A DNA stretch of 64,000 nucleotides from Bacillus sp. KH172YL63 (GTDB lineage Bacteria > Bacillota > Bacilli > Bacillales > Bacillaceae_B), in NCBI RefSeq assembly GCF_011398925.1, contig NZ_AP022842.1, positions 794,001-858,000 on the forward strand, given 5' to 3'. The notes below the pieces were generated by a model. It was not told the DNA's origin and searched no databases. It saw only the letters and a list, made by a program, of their open reading frames with translations. Shown piece after piece: positions 18,060 through 25,058 of the stretch (position 1 is the stretch's first letter; the number at the start of each line of letters is the position of its first letter). A program made the position numbers and the translations under genes.

Positions 18060-18845
18060 ATGGCTAAAACAATCTTCATCACTGGGGCAGGAAGCGGCCT
18101 TGCAAGAGGCGCATCAATCGGGCTTGCCCAAAAGGGACACCGGGTGATCGCGACGACAGAACTCACCTCCCAAAAGACGGATCTGATGAGAGAAGCAGAA
18201 GACCGTGGATTGGATATGGAAGTGTTCAAACTCGATATTACAAACGAAAGGGACCTGGAGCAGATTACAAAGTATGACTTTGATATATTCGTTGCGAATG
18301 CGGCGATCAATGAAGGAGGTCCCCTGGCAGAAGTGCCGATGGACCGGTTCCGTGCTTTATTTGAAGTGAATGTATTTGCTACACTTCGGACCGCACAATT
18401 CGCAGCACAGCATTTTGTGAAGAAAGGGAACGGAAAGATCGTGTTCATGAGCTCGATGGCCGGGATTTCTGCGACCCCGTATGTCGGACCGTACACGGCG
18501 ACGAAGCATGCAGTGGAAGGGATCGCCCAGACGATGAAATCAGAACTGGAACCATTTGGCGTGAAAGTCGCTACGATCAATCCAGGAGCATTTGAGACAG
18601 GCTTTAATAAGCGCAGCGGAGAAGAAATATGGAAATGGTTCGACGACGAAAAGAATTTCACACGTAAAGAAGATATTCTGGAGCAGCAGGAAGGTTTGAA
18701 AGATCAGTTTGATCCGGAAGATATGATTCAGAAAATGATCGAAATCATCCCTGCCGATCATCATAAATTCCGTACAGTATATCCGGAAGAAACAGAGAAG
18801 CAGTTGAAAGAAACGCAGAAAGAACGTTGGGAAATGGAAATTTAA
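18060..18845 (+). CDS. Short-chain dehydrogenase/reductase
   Basis: Classical SDR of 261 aa. The cofactor loop is TGAGSGLARG, NAAINEGG replaces the NNAG motif, Ser131/Ser132 lie in VFMSSMAG, and the catalytic Tyr145 and Lys149 are in YTATK. The C-terminal tail from about 200 (WKWFDDEKNFTRKEDILEQQEG) is longer and more charged than in basic SDRs. AGGAGG stands about nine bases before ATG 18060. It is isolated between two terminators; the substrate is unknown. Confidence 0.9.
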   Translation: MAKTIFITGAGSGLARGASIGLAQKGHRVIATTELTSQKTDLMREAEDRGLDMEVFKLDITNERDLEQITKYDFDIFVANAAINEGGPLAEVPMDRFRALFEVNVFATLRTAQFAAQHFVKKGNGKIVFMSSMAGISATPYVGPYTATKHAVEGIAQTMKSELEPFGVKVATINPGAFETGFNKRSGEEIWKWFDDEKNFTRKEDILEQQEGLKDQFDPEDMIQKMIEIIPADHHKFRTVYPEETEKQLKETQKERWEMEI

Positions 18846-18847
18846 AT

Positions 18848-18897
18848 AAAAAAGGATGATCCCCGGCAGCAAGCTGGAGCCGGGGATCATCCTTTTT
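18848..18897 (+). terminator. SDR terminator
   Basis: AAAAGGATGATCCCCGG paired with CCGGGGATCATCCTTTTT, a very strong 16-bp stem. Confidence 0.93.
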
Positions 18898-18961
18898 CTA
18901 TGTTATACTGGGGAATGGCAATATTACTTATTCACACAACACGGAGTTGATCATAATAGAA

Positions 18962-19885
18962 ATGAAAAACTATTTATATACGTATTCATGGGAACCAAAT
19001 GAAGAATCACTATGTGCTTTGGAAAGGCGGATGCTGTTCGGGGAGAGCTCTCAATCTTCCATTCTCGAAAGCCCGGTGGACATCGACCCAAGCAGGAGCC
19101 CTTTTATCCGGGAAAGGCTTGAGATTGTATGCGAGGGAAGCACCTTTGAAGAACTGCTGGAACATATTCATGAATTAGAGTCAGTCGATGGATTCAAAGT
19201 CGTCTTTGTTCAAAATCCGGATGAGGAACGGGTCGGTTTCAAAAAGCTGCGGAAGATTGAAAAGGAAGTGGGCCTTCACCTGAAAGGGGAAGCAGAGCTT
19301 GTCGATCCCGCCATCTGGTATGGTGTTGCCGTGACGGAAGACCGCTGGGTGTTCGGCTATTATGTGAAAAATGAAGCGGTCTGGCTGCATCATGTGAAAA
19401 AGCCCCACAGTTATTCAACTGCTCTCGGCACACGTGTGGCACGGGCGGTGGTCAATATCGCGGCACCTGAAACGGAAGGGATCAAGATGATTGATCCGTG
19501 CTGCGGAATCGGGACGGTCCTCGTTGAAGCCCTGTCCATGGGCATTGATATCGTCGGCAGTGACCGGAACCCACTGATCCTCGACGGAGTGAAGGAAAAT
19601 ATCGCTCATTTCGGGCTGGAAGGGGAAGTGTCTTTAAAGGATATCAATGACGTGACAGGCAGCTATGATGTTGCCGTCATCGATCTTCCATATAATCTGT
19701 GTTCCGTCATCACCGACGAAGAACAACTGCAGATGCTGCGCAGTGCAAGGGGATTTGCGAAGAAAGTTGTGATTGTGACATTAGAGGACGTCGATGCAAA
19801 TGTACTGAAAGCAGGCTTTGATATTATCGACCGCTGTGAAGTGAGCAAGGGACGATTTGTGCGTCAGGTGCTGGTGTGTGAGTAG
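18962..19885 (+). CDS. TRM11-like RNA methyltransferase (UPF0020 family)
   Basis: Predicted SAM-dependent RNA N-methyltransferase, about 307 aa, with an N-terminal THUMP-related region and a C-terminal Rossmann methylase. Motif I is IDPCCGIGTVLVEALSMG, followed by GSDRNPLILDGVKENIAH; the catalytic NPPY-type motif is present as IDLPYN. SYSTALGTRVARAVVNIA before motif I is typical of TRM11/TrmG10 relatives that modify tRNA guanosine. The open frame starts with TTG at 18947 directly after GGAG, which is too close; ATG 18962 is taken, although the spacing is then long. A -10-like TATACT lies at 18904. Confidence 0.82.
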   Translation: MKNYLYTYSWEPNEESLCALERRMLFGESSQSSILESPVDIDPSRSPFIRERLEIVCEGSTFEELLEHIHELESVDGFKVVFVQNPDEERVGFKKLRKIEKEVGLHLKGEAELVDPAIWYGVAVTEDRWVFGYYVKNEAVWLHHVKKPHSYSTALGTRVARAVVNIAAPETEGIKMIDPCCGIGTVLVEALSMGIDIVGSDRNPLILDGVKENIAHFGLEGEVSLKDINDVTGSYDVAVIDLPYNLCSVITDEEQLQMLRSARGFAKKVVIVTLEDVDANVLKAGFDIIDRCEVSKGRFVRQVLVCE

Positions 19886-19907
19886 CGGTCAGGTCATATA
19901 GTGTTTC

Positions 19908-19966
19908 AAAATCCGGATGAACATTCGACTTTCTTTTTAGAAAATCGGATGTGTTCGGATTTTTTA
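19908..19966 (+). terminator. Terminator after the TRM11-like gene
   Basis: A long imperfect hairpin, AAAATCCGGATG...TTTCT against AGAAAATCGGATG...CGGATTTT, with a TTTTTT tail. Confidence 0.7.
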
Positions 19967-20157
19967 TTTTGTTGAGAGCAGGACGAATGTGCGAAGCTGA
20001 ATCAAGGATCTGTATGAACGTTTTATTTCACGTCAAAAAAAGAATAAATTTCTATTTCTTTAAAATAATAAGAGCAATCCTTGGCCTGGTGAAAAAAGAG
20101 AAAAGCAAGCGTTCTCAAGGGTTCTGACCTTGAAAAACAGATGCCAATAAATCCCTT

Positions 20158-20223
20158 ATGACATTTGTCATGTCCTGCACATGACACCTACTACTAACAA
20201 TGGGAATTTCATTACCCTATAAT
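20158..20223 (+). promoter_or_regulatory. des: des promoter region with likely DesR-type operator
   Basis: A perfect dyad ATGACA-TT-TGTCAT at 20158-20171 is followed by a half site CATGACA at 20180-20186. The -10 is TATAAT at 20218-20223, but the -35 position (TAACAA) is poor, as expected for an activator-dependent promoter. The arrangement fits a DesR-like activator binding upstream. The ~190 bases between the previous terminator and the dyad are AT-rich and show no gene. Confidence 0.65.
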
Positions 20224-20256
20224 GAATTCAACGCTCTTAATGAAGGGAATTATGAC

Positions 20257-21288
20257 ATGACAAATATAAAAACGTTGAAAAAAGAAGTGGCACCTTATGA
20301 AAAATCGACAATGAAAGAAAGTATTTGGCAGCTCATCAATACGCTTGGGCCATTTTTTCTTCTATGGTTCCTTGCTTATCAGAGCCTTTCGGTTTCGTAC
20401 TGGCTTGCGCTCATTCCAATCGTGATCGCGGCAGGATTTCTGACGAGGATCTTTATCATCTTTCATGACTGCACCCATTATTCTTTCTTTAAAAGCCGCC
20501 GAGCGAACCGGACAGTCGGAACGGCAATGGGTGTGCTGACGCTGTTCCCGTTTGATCAATGGGGACATGACCATGCGGTTCATCACGCAACAAGTGGTAA
20601 CCTGGATAAACGTGGAACAGGTGATATTTGGACATTGACCGTTGAAGAGTATATAGCGGCACCTATCAGAACTCGTTTAGCGTATCGCTTTTATCGCAAT
20701 CCGTTCGTTATGTTTATATTAGGACCGATCTATGTATTCCTTCTTAAGAATCGATTCAATCGAAAGAATGCACGAAAGAAAGAAAAAATGAACACCTATT
20801 TAGTAAATGTGATCATCGTGACGCTTATCGCACTTCTATGTGTGGCTCTTGGATGGCAGGAATTCCTTCTTGTACAGGGATCAATCTTCATGATTTCCGG
20901 CTCCATCGGTATTTGGTTATTCTATGTGCAACATACGTTTGAAGACTCGTATTTCGAAGAAGACAAAGAATGGCAATATGTACTGGCAGCTGTGGAAGGA
21001 AGCTCGTTCTACAAGCTTCCGAAGATCATGCAGTTCCTGACTGGTAATATAGGCTACCACCATGTTCACCATTTAAGTCCGAGAGTGCCGAACTATAAAC
21101 TTGAAGAAGCACATAAAAATACTGAGCCTCTGCAAAACGTGCCGACCATCTCACTGGCAACAAGCTTGAAATCACTACGCTTTAAACTTTGGGATGAAGA
21201 TAACAAAACGTTTGTAAGCTTTAGAGGCATCAATTCTACAGCCAAATCAAAGGCAGCGATTAGGGCTGAAGCCAAACCTGAACTATAA
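20257..21288 (+). CDS. des: Membrane-lipid fatty acid desaturase (Des)
   Basis: Acyl-lipid desaturase that introduces a double bond into membrane phospholipid acyl chains, in B. subtilis at position delta-5 after cold shock. The 343-aa membrane protein has the three histidine boxes HDCTH, HAVHH and HHVHH and four main hydrophobic segments. ATG 20257 has GAAGGG upstream; the frame runs back to 20200, before the likely transcription start. In B. subtilis des is followed by desK and desR; here a hairpin and then a shortened DesR homologue follow, with no DesK. Confidence 0.95.
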   Translation: MTNIKTLKKEVAPYEKSTMKESIWQLINTLGPFFLLWFLAYQSLSVSYWLALIPIVIAAGFLTRIFIIFHDCTHYSFFKSRRANRTVGTAMGVLTLFPFDQWGHDHAVHHATSGNLDKRGTGDIWTLTVEEYIAAPIRTRLAYRFYRNPFVMFILGPIYVFLLKNRFNRKNARKKEKMNTYLVNVIIVTLIALLCVALGWQEFLLVQGSIFMISGSIGIWLFYVQHTFEDSYFEEDKEWQYVLAAVEGSSFYKLPKIMQFLTGNIGYHHVHHLSPRVPNYKLEEAHKNTEPLQNVPTISLATSLKSLRFKLWDEDNKTFVSFRGINSTAKSKAAIRAEAKPEL

Positions 21289-21296
21289 ATCAACCC

Positions 21297-21331
21297 GGCT
21301 CCCCTTATGGACGTATCATATAAGGGGAGTC
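21297..21331 (+). terminator. Intercistronic hairpin between des and the DesR homologue
   Basis: GGCTCCCCTTAT pairs with ATAAGGGGAGTC, followed by a weak TTTA. Probably attenuates read-through into the downstream gene. Confidence 0.6.
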
Positions 21332-21366
21332 TTTACTTCATATCCAAAGAAAAGGTGAGAAACATA

Positions 21367-21834
21367 ATGATCCGCATTGTAATAGCTGAAGACAAAGAAT
21401 CATTATTAGAGACAATCGGCTCCTTACTCAACCTCGAAGAAGACATAGAAGTAGTCGGAGTCGCCCAAAACAGGCAGCACGCCCTTCAGCTCATACAGCA
21501 CCTCAAGCCGGATATTTTCATCCTCGATATCAACGACCTCTTGAGGGACGGACCTCTACAAGGCGCAGATTGTCACTTACTTGTGTTCACGACATTCGAC
21601 AGGGAGGGATATTTGGAACAGGTGCAGCAGGCTGGGGCAAGTGGATACCTGTTAAAGGATAGTCCAAGCGAGGAACTGACGAAATCCATTCGCAGGATGA
21701 TGGAGGGGCAACAGGTTTATTCCCCTGATCTGGTTGAGAAGAACCCTGTGTCGTTCGAGATCCCCCACGACCAGGGAACGAAGAAAAATTATTTATCGAT
21801 GATGATGGATAAGATGAAACATAGAGCAGTGTAA
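21367..21834 (+). CDS. DesR homologue with rebuilt receiver loop and no HTH domain
   Basis: 155-aa relative of the NarL-type response regulator DesR (199 aa in B. subtilis). It matches DesR from MIRIVIAED and GSLLNLE to Asp54 (IFILDIN) and again from FTTFDREGY through GYLLKDSPSEEL to YSPDLVE. Between these the MPG loop and helix are replaced by DLLRDGPLQGADCH, five residues shorter, encoded across a single arm of the dispersed palindrome. After Pro127 the LuxR-type HTH is missing except for its last helix (NYLSMMMDKM). The frame is intact with AAAGGTGAG before ATG 21367, so it may still be expressed as a stand-alone receiver, or be a decaying gene. No DesK is present. Confidence 0.8.
   Translation: MIRIVIAEDKESLLETIGSLLNLEEDIEVVGVAQNRQHALQLIQHLKPDIFILDINDLLRDGPLQGADCHLLVFTTFDREGYLEQVQQAGASGYLLKDSPSEELTKSIRRMMEGQQVYSPDLVEKNPVSFEIPHDQGTKKNYLSMMMDKMKHRAV
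21542..21557 (+). repeat. Single arm of the dispersed palindrome inside the DesR homologue
   Basis: TGAGGGACGGACCTCT matches 16 of 16 bases of an arm of the copy at 1163-1200, but no opposite arm follows. It encodes RDGPL in the rebuilt receiver loop. Confidence 0.85.
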
Positions 21835-21845
21835 GGGATAAGTGA

Positions 21846-21879
21846 AGTCTGATCCGATAGGAGAGATCAGACTTTTTTT
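21846..21879 (+). terminator. Terminator of the des locus
   Basis: AGTCTGATC / GATCAGACT stem with a seven-T run. Confidence 0.9.
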
Positions 21880-21911
21880 GTTTTGAGAAGATGCAGGGAT
21901 CATATAAACAG

Positions 21912-21944
21912 AAAGGCGGGACCCTTCATGAGGGCCCCGCCTTT
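21912..21944 (-). terminator. rluF terminator
   Basis: Stem AAAGGCGGGxCCCT / AGGGxCCCGCCTTT just after the stop of the minus-strand gene. Confidence 0.8.
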
Positions 21945-21947
21945 CGC

Positions 21948-22655
21948 TTACCATTCTTTCGGTTCGTAATTCAGATCCTGGAATAATCTATTCTTTTCTT
22001 TCTTGGAAAGATCGCGCCATTGTCCGACAGGAAGATTTCCAAGTTGGATATTCATGATGCGTGTGCGCTGCAGGCGATATACTTCGTAGCCGAGCACTTC
22101 ACACATGCGGCGGATCTGACGGTTCAATCCTTGTGTCAACGTGATTTGAAACACATATTTAGACACCTGTTCCACTTTACACGGAAGTGTCTTCGTACCA
22201 AGGATCTTCACGCCTTCTGACATCTGCTTTAAGAAATCCTCAGAGATCGGGCGGTCGACGGTCACGACATATTCTTTCTCATGCTGATTCTCGGCGCGGA
22301 GGATCTCATTGACAATATCCCCGTCGTTCGTAAGCAGGATCAAGCCGTCCGATTCTTTATCCAATCGTCCGATGTTGAAAATCCTGAGCGGATGATTGAC
22401 GAGATCGATAATATTCCCTTTCACGCCTTTTTCCGTTGTACTCGTAATTCCAACCGGTTTATTCAATGCGATGTACACATTGTTGCGGGCAACCCTTACA
22501 GGCGCTCCACTTACAAGGACGTCATCTCCCGGGTTCACCTGGTCGCCGATTTTGGCAATCTTCCCGTTGATCGTAACCCGGCCTTCTGTGATCAGTTTAT
22601 CTGCACCACGTCTCGATGCTTTTCCAGCTTCGCTAATATATTTATTGATTCTCAT
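21948..22655 (-). CDS. rluF: 23S rRNA pseudouridine synthase RluF-like
   Basis: Isomerises uridine to pseudouridine in 23S rRNA (U2604 in E. coli RluF). The 235-aa protein has an N-terminal S4 RNA-binding domain ([22 protein letters not shown]...[16 protein letters not shown]) and the RsuA/RluB/E/F catalytic motif [20 protein letters not shown] containing the nucleophilic Asp. [20 protein letters not shown] is the RluF-type ending; the final [11 protein letters not shown] also fits. AAGG lies before ATG 22655. Monocistronic with its own terminator. Confidence 0.92.
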   Translation of the reverse strand: MRINKYISEAGKASRRGADKLITEGRVTINGKIAKIGDQVNPGDDVLVSGAPVRVARNNVYIALNKPVGITSTTEKGVKGNIIDLVNHPLRIFNIGRLDKESDGLILLTNDGDIVNEILRAENQHEKEYVVTVDRPISEDFLKQMSEGVKILGTKTLPCKVEQVSKYVFQITLTQGLNRQIRRMCEVLGYEVYRLQRTRIMNIQLGNLPVGQWRDLSKKEKNRLFQDLNYEPKEW

Positions 22656-22767
22656 TTGAACACAACCTTAATCTCTTAATGACTATACTTAGAATATCGG
22701 ACTGGCTCATGATTTTCAAGGGAATGCTGATAGCAAACCTACAATGAGAAAAAGTTGAAATCCCCCC

Positions 22768-22799
22768 TTTACTTTAACGCAGCGGCAACGTGTAAAGTA
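22768..22799 (+). promoter_or_regulatory. MerR-type promoter/operator
   Basis: -35 TTTACT (22768-22773), a 19-base spacer and -10 TAAAGT (22793-22798). The over-long spacer carries a dyad, TACTTTAACG (22770-22779) with CGTGTAAAGTA (22789-22799), the standard architecture for MerR-family activation by DNA distortion. Confidence 0.82.
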
Positions 22800-22821
22800 T
22801 GAGTTACCAGGAGGTGAAATC

Positions 22822-23583
22822 ATGGAATACACCGTAAAGAAATTAGGTGAAATCGCAGGCGTGAGCACGCGGACACTGAGATACTATGATGAAATAGAAC
22901 TGTTGAAGCCGGCACGGGTCAATTCATCAGGTTACCGGCTTTACGGAAAGAAAGAGGTAGACCGTCTGCAGCAGATCCTCTTTTACAAAGAAATGGGCGT
23001 TGGGCTTGATGACATCAAGGCCATTCTCGATGACCCCGCATTTGATGCAGATAAAGCTTTACAGGAGCATAGGCAAACATTACTCGACAGGCGGGCCCAG
23101 CTTGATCTATTGATTGAAAATGTCGATAAAACCATCCGGGCAAAGGGAGGAGAAATCAGTATGAGCGACAAAGAAAAATTTGAGGGGTTCAAACAGAACA
23201 TGATCGATGAAAACGAGCGGAAATACGGAAAAGAAGCCAGGGAGAAATATGGTGACAAGGCGGTTGACGAATCAAACGCCAAAGTCATGAATATGTCTCA
23301 GGAAGACTATGAAAAGGTCAAGAAGCTCGAAGCGGAAATCAAACGGACGCTTGAAGAAGCTTTCCAAACCGGGGACCCGGGAAGTGAAAGTGCACAAAAA
23401 GCAGCAGCTCTCCATAAAGAATGGATCACATTCTACTGGGGACATTATAGCAAAGAAGCACATGCCGGGCTTGCCCAGATGTATGTGGACGATGAGCGGT
23501 TCAAATCATATTATGACCGGGAGCAGGACGGGATGGCGGCCTTTCTGAGGGATGCGATTCACATTTATACAGGTCCCCAATAA
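22822..23583 (+). CDS. MerR-family regulator with TipAS drug-binding domain (TipA/Mta-like)
   Basis: 253 aa, the same size as Streptomyces TipAL. Residues 1-70 form the MerR winged helix (YTVKKLGEIAGVSTRTLRYYDEIELLKPARVNSSGYRLYG), a coiled coil runs to about 110 (ALQEHRQTLLDRRAQLDLLIENVDKTI), and the TipAS antibiotic-recognition domain follows (KYGKEAREKYGDKAV...HKEWITFYWGHYSKEAHAGLAQMYVDDERF). It likely activates its own promoter on binding a thiopeptide-like or other hydrophobic drug. An internal GGGAGGAG and ATG at 23161 could yield the ligand-binding domain alone. AGGAGG precedes ATG 22822. Confidence 0.93.
   Translation: MEYTVKKLGEIAGVSTRTLRYYDEIELLKPARVNSSGYRLYGKKEVDRLQQILFYKEMGVGLDDIKAILDDPAFDADKALQEHRQTLLDRRAQLDLLIENVDKTIRAKGGEISMSDKEKFEGFKQNMIDENERKYGKEAREKYGDKAVDESNAKVMNMSQEDYEKVKKLEAEIKRTLEEAFQTGDPGSESAQKAAALHKEWITFYWGHYSKEAHAGLAQMYVDDERFKSYYDREQDGMAAFLRDAIHIYTGPQ
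23145..23163 (+). promoter_or_regulatory. Internal ribosome binding site and start within the TipA-like gene
   Basis: GGGAGGAG at 23145-23152 stands eight bases before an in-frame ATG at 23161, codon 114. The predicted 140-aa product, MSDKEKFEGFKQ onward, is the TipAS domain alone, the same two-product design as Streptomyces tipA. Confidence 0.65.
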
Positions 23584-23668
23584 TTAGTCATTCTCTCCCA
23601 CTCCTAAAAATGTTAAGATAATAGGATGCAATTGAAAGATCGAGTCAAAACATAAATGGAGTGGAAGT

Positions 23669-23818
23669 ATGAGTAAACCGAAGAAGAAAAGCGGCGTTGG
23701 CCAAGGAACAGGGAAAAAAGGCTGGAACCGCTGGAAGGCAGGCGCCAACAAAAAGAAAAGCAACAAGCCCTACACAAGCAAAGGCGTAAAGCACGGAAGC
23801 AAGCAGGAAGATAATTAA
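23669..23818 (+). CDS. Small basic protein, DUF3934-like (49 aa)
   Basis: Short open frame MSKPKKKSGVGQGTGKKGW followed by NRWKAGANKKKSNKPYTSKG and VKHGSKQEDN. It is extremely basic, with 17 Lys or Arg among 49 residues, and resembles the DUF3934 family of small Bacillus proteins (from memory). GGAGTGG lies upstream of the ATG and a terminator directly follows, so it is a real transcription unit. The charge suggests nucleic-acid or ribosome association, which is inference. Confidence 0.8.
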   Translation: MSKPKKKSGVGQGTGKKGWNRWKAGANKKKSNKPYTSKGVKHGSKQEDN

Positions 23819-23823
23819 ACATC

Positions 23824-23862
23824 GGAGTCCGTTTCCCGTTTGGGGGACGGACTTCTTTATTC
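23824..23862 (+). terminator. Terminator of the 49-aa gene
   Basis: AGTCCGTTTCCC pairs with GGGGGACGGACT, followed by TCTTTATT. The GGACGGACT arm resembles the dispersed palindrome, so this may be a decayed copy used as a terminator. Confidence 0.7.
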
Positions 23863-23974
23863 TGGCCACCCATTACGCTTGTTCGGTCAGTAGAAAAGAA
23901 AGCTTCTCAATTTTTCACACTGAGGATTGATAGTAATATATCGTGGATACGCTCCCACTGAGAAGGAAACAAAC

Positions 23975-24078
23975 ATGCAAGAAGAACAGTATAATGGTTT
24001 TGGTTTCGATATCAAAAGTTTCTGCTGACACTGAGCGAGGTTAATGGAGCTTAGGACGCAAATGTTGTAACAGCGTAA
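23975..24078 (+). pseudogene. Decayed cold-shock protein gene
   Basis: The region from about 23879 resembles the intact csp locus at 24481-24798: shared TTGTTCGGTC, GATAGTAATA, ATCGTGGA, GGAAACA-ACATGCAAGAAG and, at the 3' end, GACACTGAGC and CAGCGTAAAAGCTTTA. Between them about 100 bases of the coding region, including both RNP motifs, are deleted and frames are broken (ATGCAAGAAGAACAG then stops). It is therefore a tandem-duplicate csp pseudogene that keeps part of the leader. Confidence 0.82.
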
Positions 24079-24114
24079 AAGCTTTAATAGAGGAGATTAT
24101 CTCTTGCGGCTTAT

Positions 24115-24146
24115 AAAAAAAATGGTGCCGTGAGCGTGGCACCATT
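24115..24146 (-). terminator. Terminator of the 94-aa gene
   Basis: On the minus strand AATGGTGCC, an 8-base loop, GGCACCATT, then eight T. It directly follows the stop of the minus-strand gene. Confidence 0.88.
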
Positions 24147-24429
24147 ACTTTCTTGCATACTTTATAATTCCATGAAGGTAAACGGAAGATTCCTTTTGGG
24201 TACATTCCCTGATTTTAATCTTTCCATCGTCTACTAATTCTTGTGCCATCGTTTCGATCTCTACTCCTTCTTCTTTTGATGCCTTCGGAATATCGATTGA
24301 AAAGAGATTCCCCCGGTTTGCCAGATTCAGACTTTTTAATAATCCCATCTTATTCATTGGGTCAACCCCTTTGCTTCTTACTTTCGACAAAACATGGTCC
24401 ATAACCTTTTTTTGAGGATTAATAATCAA
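24145..24429 (-). CDS. Hypothetical protein, up to 94 aa
   Basis: Not recognised. The product contains VLSKVRSKGVDPMNKMGLLKSLNLANRGNLFSI and EGVEIETMAQELVDDGKIKIRE; the helix-rich pattern ending in a beta-like KIKIRECTQKESSVYLHG would fit a small winged-helix fold, which is only an impression. Support for reality: a terminator fits its stop exactly, and it lies on the opposite strand between the decayed and intact cold-shock genes. Start uncertain: TTG 24429 has no clear ribosome site, while ATG 24402 has AAAGG only two bases away. Confidence 0.6.
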   Translation of the reverse strand: MIINPQKKVMDHVLSKVRSKGVDPMNKMGLLKSLNLANRGNLFSIDIPKASKEEGVEIETMAQELVDDGKIKIRECTQKESSVYLHGIIKYARK

Positions 24430-24597
24430 TTGACGAATTAGATTTGCTTTTTCTCGTCATTTCTGTTATTCTAAAAAAGAATTATTTTTGTTCGGTCTGT
24501 AAGGAAAGAATAAGTTTTCAACTTTTCACCTTTGATATCTAATTGAGCAACGATAGTAATAAATCGTGGACACGGGTCCACACAGGAGGAAACACAC

Positions 24598-24798
24598 ATG
24601 CAAGAAGGTACAGTAAAATGGTTTAACGCAGAAAAAGGATTCGGATTCATCGAAATCGAAGGTGGAGACGATGTATTCGTACATTTCTCAGCTATCCAAG
24701 GCGAAGGATTCAAATCTTTAGACGAAGGTCAAAAAGTTACATTTGACACTGAGCAAGGTCAACGTGGACTTCAAGCGACTAACGTAGTTAAAGCGTAA
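24598..24798 (+). CDS. Cold-shock protein, CspA/CspB family
   Basis: 66-aa single-stranded nucleic-acid chaperone. It has the OB fold with RNP1 KGFGFIE and RNP2 VFVHF, plus the typical N-terminus [16 protein letters not shown] and C-terminus [16 protein letters not shown] precedes the ATG. The ~110-base leader (24481-24597) is conserved in the decayed copy upstream at 23879, suggesting that it carries a functional element such as a cold-responsive leader. Bacilli usually carry several paralogues, so no specific csp symbol is given. Confidence 0.96.
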   Translation: MQEGTVKWFNAEKGFGFIEIEGGDDVFVHFSAIQGEGFKSLDEGQKVTFDTEQGQRGLQATNVVKA

Positions 24799-24810
24799 TA
24801 GCTTTATAAA

Positions 24811-24842
24811 AGGAAGGGCTCTCTTTGAGGGTCCTTTTTTTG
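24811..24842 (+). terminator. csp terminator
   Basis: AAGGAAGGGCTCTC and GAGGGTCCTT form the stem, followed by seven T. Confidence 0.8.
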
Positions 24843-24881
24843 TTGTCGGGGGCTGGGCGAGGCGCCTAAGCTTTTGGATAT

Positions 24882-24912
24882 AAAAAAAGGACCGACTTTA
24901 TACGTCGGCCCC
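24882..24912 (-). terminator. Minus-strand terminator with no assigned gene
   Basis: On the minus strand GGCCGAC, loop, GTCGGTCC, then seven T. No minus-strand gene lies upstream of it before dbpA on the other strand. It may end a short antisense or small RNA starting in the ~115 bases before dbpA, or be the 3' end of something lost. Confidence 0.55.
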
Positions 24913-25058
24913 GGAGATAATATGTTACAAAATTAAATGGTTAATTAAAGAATACCACATTCTGAGAGAAATGACGTCATTATTTTTGAAAAAGAATGTG
25001 TTGATGGTATGTTTATAGAGAACTTTCTTTGAAAATGAAAATAAATGAGGGTAACGAT

